Shown here piece after piece: positions 8,501 to 15,595 of a stretch of 40,682 bases of DNA. The position numbers and the translations under genes were made by a program. The notes below the pieces were generated by a model. That model worked only from the letters and a program-made list of their open reading frames with translations. It had not been told where the DNA came from and made no database searches. The first letter of the stretch is position 1; each line of letters opens with the position of its first letter. Source of the stretch: an uncultured Erysipelotrichaceae bacterium (lineage in GTDB: Bacteria > Bacillota_I > Bacilli_A > Erysipelotrichales > Erysipelotrichaceae); assembly GCA_902786245.1 (NCBI GenBank), contig CADABS010000019.1:1-40682 (forward strand), read 5' to 3'.

Positions 8501-9300
8501 GGCTTCGGTGTTCTTCCGGCATAGACTTCTTTCCGCAGATCGATATATGCATCATAGGCTTCTCTGATATAAGCCGGTTCAATATCGATATTCTCAATGA
8601 TCGTATTGAATGTCGTATGACGGCAGTGATCGGACCAGTATGTATCAATCACGCGGATTTCCGTAATCGACGGATCGCGTTTTTCTTCCTCGCGGAAATA
8701 CTTCTGCAGGAAGGCGATATCCGCCAGGTCCATTGCCAGACCCAGTTCCCGGATCGTCTGTTCCAGTTCTGCTTCGCTTCTTTCACCGAATCCTTCCAGT
8801 ACTTCCGGCAGATCCGGTTTTTCATAGACCTGCTTGATCGTTTCCGGTTTTTCCAGCGCAGCTTCTCTGGCTTCGACCGGGTTGATCAGCGTATCCCGGA
8901 TGATTCTTTTGTCTTCATCGCTCAGACTGCCTTCGATGTAATACAGACGGGCACTGCGTACATCCGGACGCTCATGCATGGCGGCCAGCTGAATGCACTG
9001 GGCACAGCTGTCTGCCCGCTGATCGAACTGACCCGGGAGATATTCCACCGCCAGGATCCAGGCATCGCCCGCATCCGGTGCAGTTTCTTCATAGAAGTCA
9101 TCGACCTGCGGTTCCGAAAGAATCGTAAACCGGGCTGCTTCATAATCTTCTTTTGTAATATTTTCCAGATCATAGCGGTTCAGTACCCGCACCGCTTTGA
9201 CATGGTCATTGCGCAGGGCAATTGCCAGGTCATTCCTGACGCCGTTCGCCTCAACCGCAAACGGTGCTTTCTTCTCTACAAAACAACGATATACACTCAT
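5593..9300 (-). CDS. purL: Phosphoribosylformylglycinamidine synthase, single-chain (PurL with glutaminase)
   Basis: This cytoplasmic enzyme of 1235 residues makes FGAM from FGAR, ATP and glutamine (purine pathway step 4). It is the large fused form: an N-terminal PurS-like part, the linker, two AIRS-like synthetase halves (for example DTYWSDHCRHTTF, NETHNHPTEIEPFGGAATC, GGKDSM) and a C-terminal class I glutaminase. The glutaminase starts near HVLIPVFPGTNCE and has its nucleophile in LGICNGFQ (C1075) and the H1205/E1207 pair in MGHSER. Most Firmicutes use separate PurS, PurQ and PurL; the fused form is typical of proteobacteria and of some clostridia and Erysipelotrichia. The start is taken as the ATG at 9300, which overlaps the purD stop as TGATG with GAGGAA upstream. 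A GTG one codon earlier is an alternative. It is the last gene of the operon. Confidence 0.97.
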   Translation of the reverse strand: MSVYRCFVEKKAPFAVEANGVRNDLAIALRNDHVKAVRVLNRYDLENITKEDYEAARFTILSEPQVDDFYEETAPDAGDAWILAVEYLPGQFDQRADSCAQCIQLAAMHERPDVRSARLYYIEGSLSDEDKRIIRDTLINPVEAREAALEKPETIKQVYEKPDLPEVLEGFGERSEAELEQTIRELGLAMDLADIAFLQKYFREEEKRDPSITEIRVIDTYWSDHCRHTTFNTIIENIDIEPAYIREAYDAYIDLRKEVYAGRTPKPVTLMDLGTIGAKALKKAGKLTDLDESEEINACSVKITVDVNGEDQDWLLMFKNETHNHPTEIEPFGGAATCLGGAIRDPLSGRSYVYQAMRITGAGDPLVPADQTMKGKLPQRKIVTTAAQGYSSYGNQIGLATGMVHELYHPGYIAKRMELGGVIAAAPAENVVRERPEAGDVVILLGGRTGRDGCGGATGSSKAHNVESLESCGAEVQKGNAPEERKLQRLFRNPEATRLIRRCNDFGAGGVSVAIGELADGLQIDLNKVPKKYEGLNGTELAISESQERMAVVTRKEDAAKFQALADAENLESTIVAVVTEDPRMIMTLDGHKIVDISRDFLNSNGAPKYTDVSVGNEKESTEPVYTGSLQEKLEALAGDLNVASQKGLSERFDSTIGAGTVLMPFGGKTQLTPNQAMAAKIPVLEGETNTASLMSWGYDPYLCSQSPYKGAMASVIESVAKIVAAGGSYHHAWMSFQEYFGRVNKDPKRWGLPFGALLGGLKAQMELEIASIGGKDSMSGSFEDIDVPPTLVAFTVSTAKADRIVSPEWKKAGSVISVIRPSCDENGCPDFASVRKVFDCVETLIKEDKVLSAWTLERGGIAEAILKCAMGNRIGLKLETEENLFDKCYGAFILESAEPVEGAEIIGRTIDAYELQTAEGTVSLAALQEIYEKKLQPVYPYTDVNPEVKIDPVSYTEGKPMHASYTCAKPHVLIPVFPGTNCEYDTARAFERAGAEAEIFVIRNLTSKDIEESAEKFAEAIRNSQIIAVPGGFSGGDEPDGSGKFITAFFRNPLVKEAVTELLDEREGLMLGICNGFQALIKLGLVPYGRIIDVDENCPTLTFNTIGRHQSMLVRTRTASNLSPWLRYANVGDIHTVAISHGEGRFVANEDVLKELIANGQIMSQYVDLDDNPTSDVRYNPNNSVLAIEGITSKDGRVLGKMGHSERSGRDLYRNIPDQNQEDLIFRGAVDYFR

Positions 9301-10574
9301 CACTGTTTCCTCAGCTTTCTGCCGATATCGGTACGGTAATGCATATTCTCAAAACCGATTTCCTTCACGGCCGCATAGGATCTGTCCAGCGCTTCATCCA
9401 GATCTTTACCCAGAGCTGTAATGCCCAGTACTCTGCCGCCGTTTGTCAGATATGCACCGTTTTCTTTCTTTGTGCCGGCATGATAGACAAAGACGCCTTC
9501 TCTCTGGCCGTTTTCATCCAGACCGTAAATTTCATATCCCTTTTTGTAGCTCTCCGGATAGCCGCCGGATGCCTCGATGACACAGGCAGCGGCGCCGTCC
9601 TTCCAGCGGATATCAATATCCGAGAGACTGCCGTTGCGGCAGGCCTGCATGATTTCAAACAGATCGCTGTCGAGCAGGGGCAGAACGACCTGTGTTTCCG
9701 GATCGCCGAAACGGCAGTTGTATTCAACGACTCTGGGTCCCTTCGGTGTAAGCATCAGACCGAAATACAGACAGCCTCTGAATGTTCTGCCTTCCGCATT
9801 CATCGCATTCATCGTCGGCACGAAGATTTCCTCCATGCACTGCTTTGCGGTTTCTTCCGTGTAATACGGCGACGGTGCGATCGTACCCATTCCGCCGGTA
9901 TTCAGACCCTGATCATTGTCATTGGCCCGCTTATGATCCATGGAAGAGACCATCGGACAGATCGTCTTTCCGTCTGTAAAGGCAAGAACGGAAACTTCCG
10001 GTCCGGTCATGAATTCTTCCACGACAACTCTGGCACCGGCTCCGCCGAATGCCTGGTCGATCATGATTTCCTTGACTGCTTCTTCCGCATCCGCCATGGT
10101 CTGCGCAATCAGAACGCCTTTGCCCAGAGCCAGGCCATCCGCCTTGATAACTGCCGGGAAGCTGTTCTGTGTACGGATATAGTCCACTGCCTTCTGGGCA
10201 TCATCGAATACTTCATAGGCAGCGGTGGGAATGCCGTATTTCTTCATCAGATTCTTGGAGAATACCTTGGATGCCTCAATGATCGCCGCGTCTTTGGAAG
10301 GACCGAAGCAGGGAATGCCGTCTGCCTCGAGCAGATCCACCATGCCCAGAGCCAGGGGATCATCCGGTGTGACAACACAGAAATCAACCTGTTCTTCTTT
10401 CGCAAGGGAACGCATTCCTTCCAGATCTGTCGCCTTGACATCCGCGCATCTGGCCATCGCGGAAATACCGCCGTTGCCCGGTGCGCAGATAATCTCGTCA
10501 ATTGTCTTGTTTTCTTTCAGTTTCCGGATGACCGCATGTTCACGGCCGCCGGAACCGACTACCAGTACTTTCAT
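9300..10574 (-). CDS. purD: Phosphoribosylamine-glycine ligase (GAR synthetase)
   Basis: This 424-residue ATP-grasp enzyme joins phosphoribosylamine and glycine (step 2). It begins MKVLVVGSGGREHAVIRKL, the family's nucleotide-binding start, and continues with the expected blocks: CAPGNGG, VDFCVVTPDDPLALG, FPAVIKADGLALGKGV, VVVEEFMTGPEVSVLAF, DHKRANDNDQGLNTGGMG and the C-terminal VEYNCRFGDPETQ metal site. The frame can be extended 25 codons upstream, but the ATG at 10574 is preceded by AAGAGGT and starts exactly at the conserved N-terminus. It follows purH and is coupled to purL by an overlapping stop/start. Confidence 0.97.
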   Translation of the reverse strand: MKVLVVGSGGREHAVIRKLKENKTIDEIICAPGNGGISAMARCADVKATDLEGMRSLAKEEQVDFCVVTPDDPLALGMVDLLEADGIPCFGPSKDAAIIEASKVFSKNLMKKYGIPTAAYEVFDDAQKAVDYIRTQNSFPAVIKADGLALGKGVLIAQTMADAEEAVKEIMIDQAFGGAGARVVVEEFMTGPEVSVLAFTDGKTICPMVSSMDHKRANDNDQGLNTGGMGTIAPSPYYTEETAKQCMEEIFVPTMNAMNAEGRTFRGCLYFGLMLTPKGPRVVEYNCRFGDPETQVVLPLLDSDLFEIMQACRNGSLSDIDIRWKDGAAACVIEASGGYPESYKKGYEIYGLDENGQREGVFVYHAGTKKENGAYLTNGGRVLGITALGKDLDEALDRSYAAVKEIGFENMHYRTDIGRKLRKQ

Positions 10575-10591
10575 GGCTTTCAACCTCTTTA

Positions 10592-11767
10592 TCAATGATG
10601 GAACAGTCTGACTCCGTTGAATGCCATGACGATATTGTATCTGTCGCATGTTTCAATGACATTGTCATCACGGATCGATCCGCCCGGCTCGGCAATGTAG
10701 CAGACACCGCTCTTATGCGCACGTTCGATGTTGTCTCCGAACGGGAAGAACGCATCCGAACCCAGGGATACACCGGTATTCTTTGCCAGCCATTCCTTCT
10801 TTTCTTCTCTTGTCAGCGGTTCCGGCTTCTCGGTAAAAAACAGTTCCCATGTGCCGTCGCGCAGAACATCTTCATATTCATCGCCGATATATACATCGAT
10901 CGTGTTGTCGCGGTCCGCTCTGCGGATATCGCTTCTGAACGGCAGGGCAAGAACCTTCGGGTTCTGTCTCATCCACCAGTTGTCCGCCTTCTGTCCGGCC
11001 AGACGTGTGCAGTGTACACGGGACTGCTGACCGGCACCGACACCGATGACCTGACCGTTCTTGGCATATGCAACGCTGTTGGACTGCGTATATTTCAGAG
11101 TAATCAGGGCAATGATCAGATCGCGCTTGGCTTCATCCGGCATTTCCTTATTTGCCGTAACGATATTGGAAAGCAGCGATTCATCGATCTTGATTTCATT
11201 GCGTCCCTGTTCAAAGGTAACGCCGAATACCTGCTTGCGCTCGATCGGTGCCGGTACATAATCCGGATCGATCTGTACAACGTTATAGCCGCCCTTGCGC
11301 TTTGCCTTCAGGATTTCCAGAGCTTCCTCTGTGTAGCCCGGCGCAATGATACCGTCACTGACTTCCTTGCGGATCAGCAGGGCTGTATCTTTGTCGCAGA
11401 TATCCGACAGTGCACACCAGTCGCCGTAGGAGCTCATGCGGTCTGCGCCTCTGGCTCTTGCATAGGCACTGGCGATCGGCGAAAGATCCTGGTCGCCTGT
11501 GAAATAGATCTTCTTTTCAACATCCGTCAGCGGTGTGCCTACGGCTGCACCGGCCGGAGATACATGCTTGAAGCTTGCGGCAGAAGGAAGTCCGGTGGCT
11601 TCCTTGAGTTCCTTGACCAGCTGCCAGCTGTTCAGTGCATCCAGGAAATTGATATAGCCGGGTCTGCCGTTGAGTACAGTGACGGGAAGTTCGCCTTCCT
11701 CCATGAAAATGCGGGAAGGTTTCTGGTTGGGGTTGCAGCCGTATTTCAGTTCAAGTTCTTTTGCCAT
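10592..11767 (-). CDS. purH: AICAR formyltransferase, stand-alone (no IMP cyclohydrolase domain)
   Basis: This 391-residue protein corresponds to only the AICAR-transformylase part of bifunctional PurH (usually about 510-530 residues). The MGS-like cyclohydrolase domain is absent from the N-terminus. It transfers a formyl group from 10-formyl-THF to AICAR. Family blocks seen are LKYGCNPNQKPSRIF, VLNGRPGYINFLDALN, AASFKHVSPAGAAVG (the KH pair of the active site), GYNVVQID, TLKYTQSNSVAYAKNGQVIGVGAGQQSRVHC and SDAFFPFGDNIERAHKSGV. The ATG at 11767 is chosen because GGAGG lies 8 bases upstream; an ATG two codons earlier sits too close to that site. The missing cyclohydrolase step is supplied by the gene immediately upstream (PurO type). 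Confidence 0.95.
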   Translation of the reverse strand: MAKELELKYGCNPNQKPSRIFMEEGELPVTVLNGRPGYINFLDALNSWQLVKELKEATGLPSAASFKHVSPAGAAVGTPLTDVEKKIYFTGDQDLSPIASAYARARGADRMSSYGDWCALSDICDKDTALLIRKEVSDGIIAPGYTEEALEILKAKRKGGYNVVQIDPDYVPAPIERKQVFGVTFEQGRNEIKIDESLLSNIVTANKEMPDEAKRDLIIALITLKYTQSNSVAYAKNGQVIGVGAGQQSRVHCTRLAGQKADNWWMRQNPKVLALPFRSDIRRADRDNTIDVYIGDEYEDVLRDGTWELFFTEKPEPLTREEKKEWLAKNTGVSLGSDAFFPFGDNIERAHKSGVCYIAEPGGSIRDDNVIETCDRYNIVMAFNGVRLFHH

Positions 11768-11782
11768 GATCATATCCTCCTG

Positions 11783-12490
11783 TTATTTAACGTTCTTATT
11801 GTAGATGCGGGTCTTGATTTCACCGGTCTCCAGATCGATGGAACGGGTGAACAGAGATACTTTATTGTCCGGATTCAGCGCTTCCCAGACATGGTCGGAG
11901 AAATCATCGAAGGATTCTTTCACGACTTCAAACAGAACCGGTTCTCCTTCAAAGGAAGGGATCGGATTGCCGTTTTCCTTATAGGTATGAACGATATGTC
12001 CATAGCCCGGCACACCGTCTGTATAGTCGAAGAACTGACGGTGAGCACTGTCCGGATTGCCGTCTGCGCTCTTGAGAACGGACATCTGATAGGCAGCCCC
12101 GTTCACGACTGCGCTGATTCTCGGCGTATAATTGGGCGCATCCGGTTCAAATGTTCTTGTCCGCAGTGCATCCTCAAAGGATTTTCCCTGCCCGAGATAT
12201 TCATAGATCGTATCTGTCTGATCGCCGTTGGTAACGATCTGCGTATCATTGATGACGCGGACAGGCGCATAGATGATCAGAGAAGGATCAACCATTTTGG
12301 AAGGATCGAACGCTTCCGTACGGATTCCCTTTCCTTCTTCCACGAAGACACGGTTGCGGCTGTTTTCGCTGCGTCCCATGATGAAGTATGCAATGCGCAT
12401 CTTTCTGCCGCACGGTGTGCGTCCGACAGCGATGCCGCGGCCGGGATATTCATTTGCCTTCAGATAATCATATAAGTTGACTGCCTTCAT
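11783..12490 (-). CDS. purO: IMP cyclohydrolase, PurO (archaeal) type
   Basis: This 235-residue protein is not related to the cyclohydrolase domain of PurH. It resembles the PurO/IMP_cyclohyd family first known from archaea, which closes the ring of FAICAR to IMP. Recognisable parts are the start (YLKANEYPGRGIAVGRTPCGRKMRIAYFIMGRSENSRNRVF), VDPSLIIYAPVR, TNGDQTDTIYEYLGQGKSFEDALRTRTFEPDAPNYTPRIS and GYGHIVHTYKENGNPIPSFEGEP. Its position between purN and the stand-alone AICAR transformylase completes the last two steps of the pathway. The ATG overlaps the purN stop as ATGA. The assignment is from motif memory and context; I am confident in both. Confidence 0.9.
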   Translation of the reverse strand: MKAVNLYDYLKANEYPGRGIAVGRTPCGRKMRIAYFIMGRSENSRNRVFVEEGKGIRTEAFDPSKMVDPSLIIYAPVRVINDTQIVTNGDQTDTIYEYLGQGKSFEDALRTRTFEPDAPNYTPRISAVVNGAAYQMSVLKSADGNPDSAHRQFFDYTDGVPGYGHIVHTYKENGNPIPSFEGEPVLFEVVKESFDDFSDHVWEALNPDNKVSLFTRSIDLETGEIKTRIYNKNVK

Positions 12491-13092
12491 TGTTTTTCCT
12501 CCTCAATCTGTTTTGCGATCATTTCCGCAGCCTGCGGAAGCAGTATCCATTCTGCCTGTTCCATGACCCTGCGCTGCAGGATTTCCGGCGTATCGCCTTC
12601 CTCGATGGAAACAGCCTTCTGCAGCAGGATCCTTCCCCCGTCGGGAATTTCGTTGACAATGTGCACCGTCGCACCGGTCACCTTGACACCCCGCTTCAGA
12701 GCTTCTTCATGCACTTTCAGACCATAGAATCCCTTGCCGCAGAAACTCGGAATCAGGGATGGATGGATGTTGATCATCCGGTCCGTATATGCCCGGATGA
12801 CTTTTTCCGACAGAATACTCAGATATCCGGCCAGAATGACCATTTCGATATCATGTTCCTTCAGTGTCTTCAGGATCGCATCATCGAAGCTGTCCTGGTT
12901 TTCATAATCCTTCCGCCGGACAACTGCCGTATCAATGCCGGCATTCTCTGCTCTTGTCAGAGCATATGCTTTCGGATTGCTCGCAAGGACCAGAACGATC
13001 CTGCCATGGGGAATCTTCCCGGCATTCTGCGCATCGATCAGCGCCTGCAGATTCGTGCCGCCGCCGGAGACAAGAACCGCGATCCGGGTCAT
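12487..13092 (-). CDS. purN: Phosphoribosylglycinamide formyltransferase (GAR transformylase)
   Basis: This 201-residue enzyme uses 10-formyl-THF to formylate GAR (step 3). It opens with RIAVLVSGGGTNLQALID, the phosphate-binding loop, and has the catalytic set N108 and H110 in MINIHPSLIPSF and D151 in NEIPDGG, matching the N/H/D triad of the E. coli enzyme. Length and layout are standard. The gene is joined to purM upstream and purO downstream by 4-base ATGA overlaps, so translation is coupled through the block. Confidence 0.97.
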   Translation of the reverse strand: MTRIAVLVSGGGTNLQALIDAQNAGKIPHGRIVLVLASNPKAYALTRAENAGIDTAVVRRKDYENQDSFDDAILKTLKEHDIEMVILAGYLSILSEKVIRAYTDRMINIHPSLIPSFCGKGFYGLKVHEEALKRGVKVTGATVHIVNEIPDGGRILLQKAVSIEEGDTPEILQRRVMEQAEWILLPQAAEMIAKQIEEEKQ

Positions 13093-14135
13093 TTCTCTTC
13101 GATCACTACGGAGTGATCGCCCTCGCTCATATGGCCGATGACATTTGCGTCAATGCCGCAGCCGCGCAGACATTCCAGAGCCGCGTCCGCATTTTCCGGC
13201 GATACGATCACGATCATGCCGACACCCATATTGAAGGTATTGTACATATCGTGCTCGGAGATATTTCCAGTCTTCTGGATCAGATCGAAGACGGGCAGGA
13301 CTTTCCATGTGCCTTTCTGAATCACCGCATTCAGGTTTTCACCGAATGCCCGGGGCATATTCTCATAGAAGCCGCCGCCGGTAATATGGGCAATGGACTT
13401 CACCGGAACCTTCTTCAGAAGCTCAAGGACCGGCTTTACATAGATCACCGTCGGTGTCAGAAGCGCTTCGCCCAGAGGCTTGCCAAGCACATCCGCATAG
13501 GCATGGATGGATTCGCCGCCTTCAATGTCGAAGACCTTTCTGACCAGTGAGAAACCGTTGGAATGCACACCGCTGGAAGCCAGACTGATAATGACATCTC
13601 CAGCCTTCACCGATGTCTTGTCCAGGATCTTCTTTTCATCGACGATACCCACCGCAAAACCGGCAAGGTCATATTCATCTTCCGGCATCAGACCCGGATG
13701 TTCGGCTGTTTCGCCGCCGACCAGTGCACAGCCTGCCTGTACACAGCCGTCCGCAACGCCTTTGACGATTTCCGCAATCTTCTCCGGAACGTTTTTGCCG
13801 CAGGCAATGTAATCCAGGAAGAACAGCGGCGCACCGCCTGTGCAGATAATGTCATTGACGCACATGGCAACGCAGTCAATGCCGATCGTATCATGCTTTT
13901 CCAGCATGAATGCCAGTTTCAGCTTTGTACCGACACCGTCCGTACCGGATACCAGAACCGGCTTCTCCATACCCGCCATCTGCGGTGCGAAGAGACCGCC
14001 GAATCCGCCGATACTGTCAAGAACACCGGGGATCTTTGTCTTTGCGACGTGTTCCTTCATCAGTTCCACAGACGCATATCCTGCCGTTACATCTACACCG
14101 GCAGCTTTGTAACTGTCACTGTAACTCTTTTCCAT
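13089..14135 (-). CDS. purM: Phosphoribosylformylglycinamidine cyclo-ligase (AIR synthetase)
   Basis: This 348-residue enzyme closes FGAM to AIR (step 5). Features are the N-terminal SYKAAGVDVTAGYASVELM, PVLVSGTDGVGTKLKLAFML, CVAMCVNDIICTGGAPLFFLDYIACG, LVGGETAEHPGLM and SIAHITGGGFYENMPRAF, all family signatures of the PurM/AIRS fold. Length is normal. It lies 16 bases after purE and overlaps purN by 4 bases. Confidence 0.97.
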   Translation of the reverse strand: MEKSYSDSYKAAGVDVTAGYASVELMKEHVAKTKIPGVLDSIGGFGGLFAPQMAGMEKPVLVSGTDGVGTKLKLAFMLEKHDTIGIDCVAMCVNDIICTGGAPLFFLDYIACGKNVPEKIAEIVKGVADGCVQAGCALVGGETAEHPGLMPEDEYDLAGFAVGIVDEKKILDKTSVKAGDVIISLASSGVHSNGFSLVRKVFDIEGGESIHAYADVLGKPLGEALLTPTVIYVKPVLELLKKVPVKSIAHITGGGFYENMPRAFGENLNAVIQKGTWKVLPVFDLIQKTGNISEHDMYNTFNMGVGMIVIVSPENADAALECLRGCGIDANVIGHMSEGDHSVVIEEK

Positions 14136-14151
14136 ATTCAGTCCTTCCTGT

Positions 14152-14649
14152 TTAAAACTCCTTCAGCCGTTCTGCCAGACCGGCATCTTTCTTCAGTACG
14201 CCTTCGGTCTGTTTCCGGCGGTCCGCTTCGATCTTCGCAGCCAGTTCCGCATCGCCTACGGCAAGAATCTCTGCCGCAAGATAGGCTGCGTTCTTGGCTC
14301 CGTCAATCGCTACGGTCGCTACCGGAATGCCGCTGGGCATCATAACCGTCGCAAGCAGCGCGTCTGTTCCCTCCAGCACCGCTGACTTCAGCGGTACACC
14401 GATCACCGGCAGAGTTGTATGGGCTGCCAGTACTCCGGCCAGGGCTGCTGCCATGCCGGCACCGGCAATGATGACGCCGAATCCGTTATCCCGTGCATTT
14501 GCCGCAAAGGAAGCGGCCTGTTCAGGTGTACGGTGTGCAGAATATACATGTGCCTCATACGGAATTCCGTAATCTTCGAGAACCTTTACTGCTTTGGCCA
14601 TGACAGGCAGATCACTGTCCGAGCCCATGATGATCGCTGCTTTTTTCAT
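14152..14649 (-). CDS. purE: N5-carboxyaminoimidazole ribonucleotide mutase, class I PurE
   Basis: This 165-residue protein begins KKAAIIMGSDSDLPVM and contains VYSAHRTPE with the catalytic H39 and the GAGMAAALAGVLAAHTTLPVIGVP block. This is the class I mutase that isomerises N5-CAIR to CAIR and normally works with PurK, which is not in the window. It is the first gene of the operon. Its AAGGAGG ribosome binding site (about 14656-14667) directly follows the T run of a terminator hairpin, so expression requires read-through of that hairpin. Confidence 0.96.
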   Translation of the reverse strand: MKKAAIIMGSDSDLPVMAKAVKVLEDYGIPYEAHVYSAHRTPEQAASFAANARDNGFGVIIAGAGMAAALAGVLAAHTTLPVIGVPLKSAVLEGTDALLATVMMPSGIPVATVAIDGAKNAAYLAAEILAVGDAELAAKIEADRRKQTEGVLKKDAGLAERLKEF

Positions 14650-14670
14650 TCACTGTATCCTCCTTCAAAC

Positions 14671-14699
14671 AAAACAGCCTATGGAAAATCCACAGGCTG
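14671..14699 (-). terminator. Intrinsic terminator / attenuator in the purE leader
   Basis: On the minus strand CAGCCT-G-TGG and CCA-T-AGGCTG (14694-14699, 14690-14692, 14682-14684, 14675-14680) form a stem with a small loop, followed by TTTTGTTTG and then the purE Shine-Dalgarno. There is no room for a promoter between the hairpin and purE. It is therefore either an attenuator or a terminator that the purine operon must read through. Confidence 0.75.
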
Positions 14700-14709
14700 C
14701 GTATGCATT

Positions 14710-14811
14710 CTATTCAATATCCGCCGTATGAAAAACTCCGCCATGCAGAAAACGGGCACCGGCTTTCACAAAAACATCTTTTGTCTGGAGAGTCATAACA
14801 ACTGACGCCAT
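14710..14811 (-). CDS. 33-residue leader ORF upstream of purE
   Basis: A short frame starting MASVVMTLQTKDVFVKA has a very strong ribosome binding site (AAGGAAGGAGC, ending 1-2 bases before the ATG region) and lies about 50 nt downstream of a predicted promoter. Its TAG stop is only about 10 nt before the 5' arm of the terminator hairpin ahead of purE. That placement is the usual geometry of translation-coupled attenuation, in which a ribosome near the stop would cover the stem. I do not recognise the peptide, and it has no run of a single amino acid that would point to a tRNA-sensing mechanism. It could alternatively be an independent small protein whose gene simply ends at that terminator. 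Confidence 0.5.
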   Translation of the reverse strand: MASVVMTLQTKDVFVKAGARFLHGGVFHTADIE

Positions 14812-14868
14812 AGCTCCTTCCTTTCTGCCCGACGGGGTTCCGGTTACCAAACGAAAAAGAACAGTATC

Positions 14869-14896
14869 ATCGTAACAGAAATGCATTAAATGTAAA
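14869..14896 (-). promoter_or_regulatory. Promoter of the purine operon leader
   Basis: On the minus strand TTTACA (14891-14896) and TACGAT (14869-14874) are spaced 16 bp, with TG one base before the -10 (extended -10). Transcription would start near 14862, giving a leader of about 210 nt before purE. The promoter lies just past the stop of the cupin gene. Confidence 0.55.
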
Positions 14897-14911
14897 GGCA
14901 ATTTCCTCTCA

Positions 14912-15595
14912 CTATCCGGCTGTACTGTCAAATACCGAAAGACATGCAATCCTGCATCTGTCAGAAACCTGGAAAGAATGCATGACACCGTCTTCGATCA
15001 GGAAAGATTCCCCCTCATGAAGCACTTCTTCCCTGCCGTTGTACAGAATATGCAGATATCCTTCCAGCACGGTTACGATCGTTTCTCCGTTGGACTGTAC
15101 CTCTTCCCCGGTCTGTCCTTTCTGAATGGCCAGCAGGAACAGACGCAGGTTGTCACCTTCGATCAGATCGATCCGGCTGACGCCTTCCTCAGAATAGCGG
15201 AGCATATTCTTCAGATAGAATACATCCCATTCCTTCAGGCGCTGATGGAAATTCGCATCCAGCGGAAATCCGATTTCCGTATATACACAGTCCTGAATAC
15301 TGCGGAATTCACACAGCACATAGGCAGGCCGGACAAATACGCCGCCCGGTTCAAGCATGGCCATTTTTCTGGCATCGTTTTCTTTATACTCGACCTGCAG
15401 TTTTCCAGTGATACAGATATATATTGCCGGATGAGAGTATCTTTCCGGTTCGATATATGTATCCGTCCCCAGGGAATAATGGGCAATGCTGTAGCCCTGT
15501 TCATTGAAAGTCATGTTTGTGATGATCGCATTGGGAAGCGGCCGGTTGTCCTGTGCGATACTGTAGACCTGGCCCGGTTTTTCCGAAATAATCAT
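14912..15595 (-). CDS. Double-cupin domain protein
   Basis: This 227-residue protein has two beta-barrel cupin segments: about 45-105 (SHPAIYICITGKLQVEY ... MLEPGGVFVRPAYVL) and about 165-222 (ETIVTVLEGYLHILYNG ... HEGESFLIEDGVMHSFQVSD). The second has the G(X)5HXH-derived spacing only in weak form (one histidine at GVMHSF), so metal binding is uncertain. Such bicupins serve as sugar- or small-ligand-binding sensor domains or isomerases. The gene begins within the stop of a MocR-type regulator (ATGA overlap, with AAAGGAG before it), so the two are translated together. The regulator ends exactly where a MocR sensor/aminotransferase domain should still have about 100 residues to go, and a joint function is tempting. 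Substrate unknown. Confidence 0.75.
   Translation of the reverse strand: MIISEKPGQVYSIAQDNRPLPNAIITNMTFNEQGYSIAHYSLGTDTYIEPERYSHPAIYICITGKLQVEYKENDARKMAMLEPGGVFVRPAYVLCEFRSIQDCVYTEIGFPLDANFHQRLKEWDVFYLKNMLRYSEEGVSRIDLIEGDNLRLFLLAIQKGQTGEEVQSNGETIVTVLEGYLHILYNGREEVLHEGESFLIEDGVMHSFQVSDRCRIACLSVFDSTAG

Noticed and set aside
5875-9339. Long open frames on the plus strand across purL (335 to 384 residues)
   Set aside because: They are antisense to purL, rich in Cys/Arg/Ile/Phe as expected from its codon use, and have no domain logic or ribosome sites.
10595-12475. 626-residue plus-strand frame antisense to purH and purO
   Set aside because: Both minus-strand genes have strong motifs; the antisense product has no recognisable pattern.
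14650-14911. ZTP, purine or PRPP riboswitch in the purE leader
   Set aside because: I looked for the ZTP CCGCCUGGGC-type core and the purine UAUAAUC-type core and saw neither; only the ORF plus terminator are supported.
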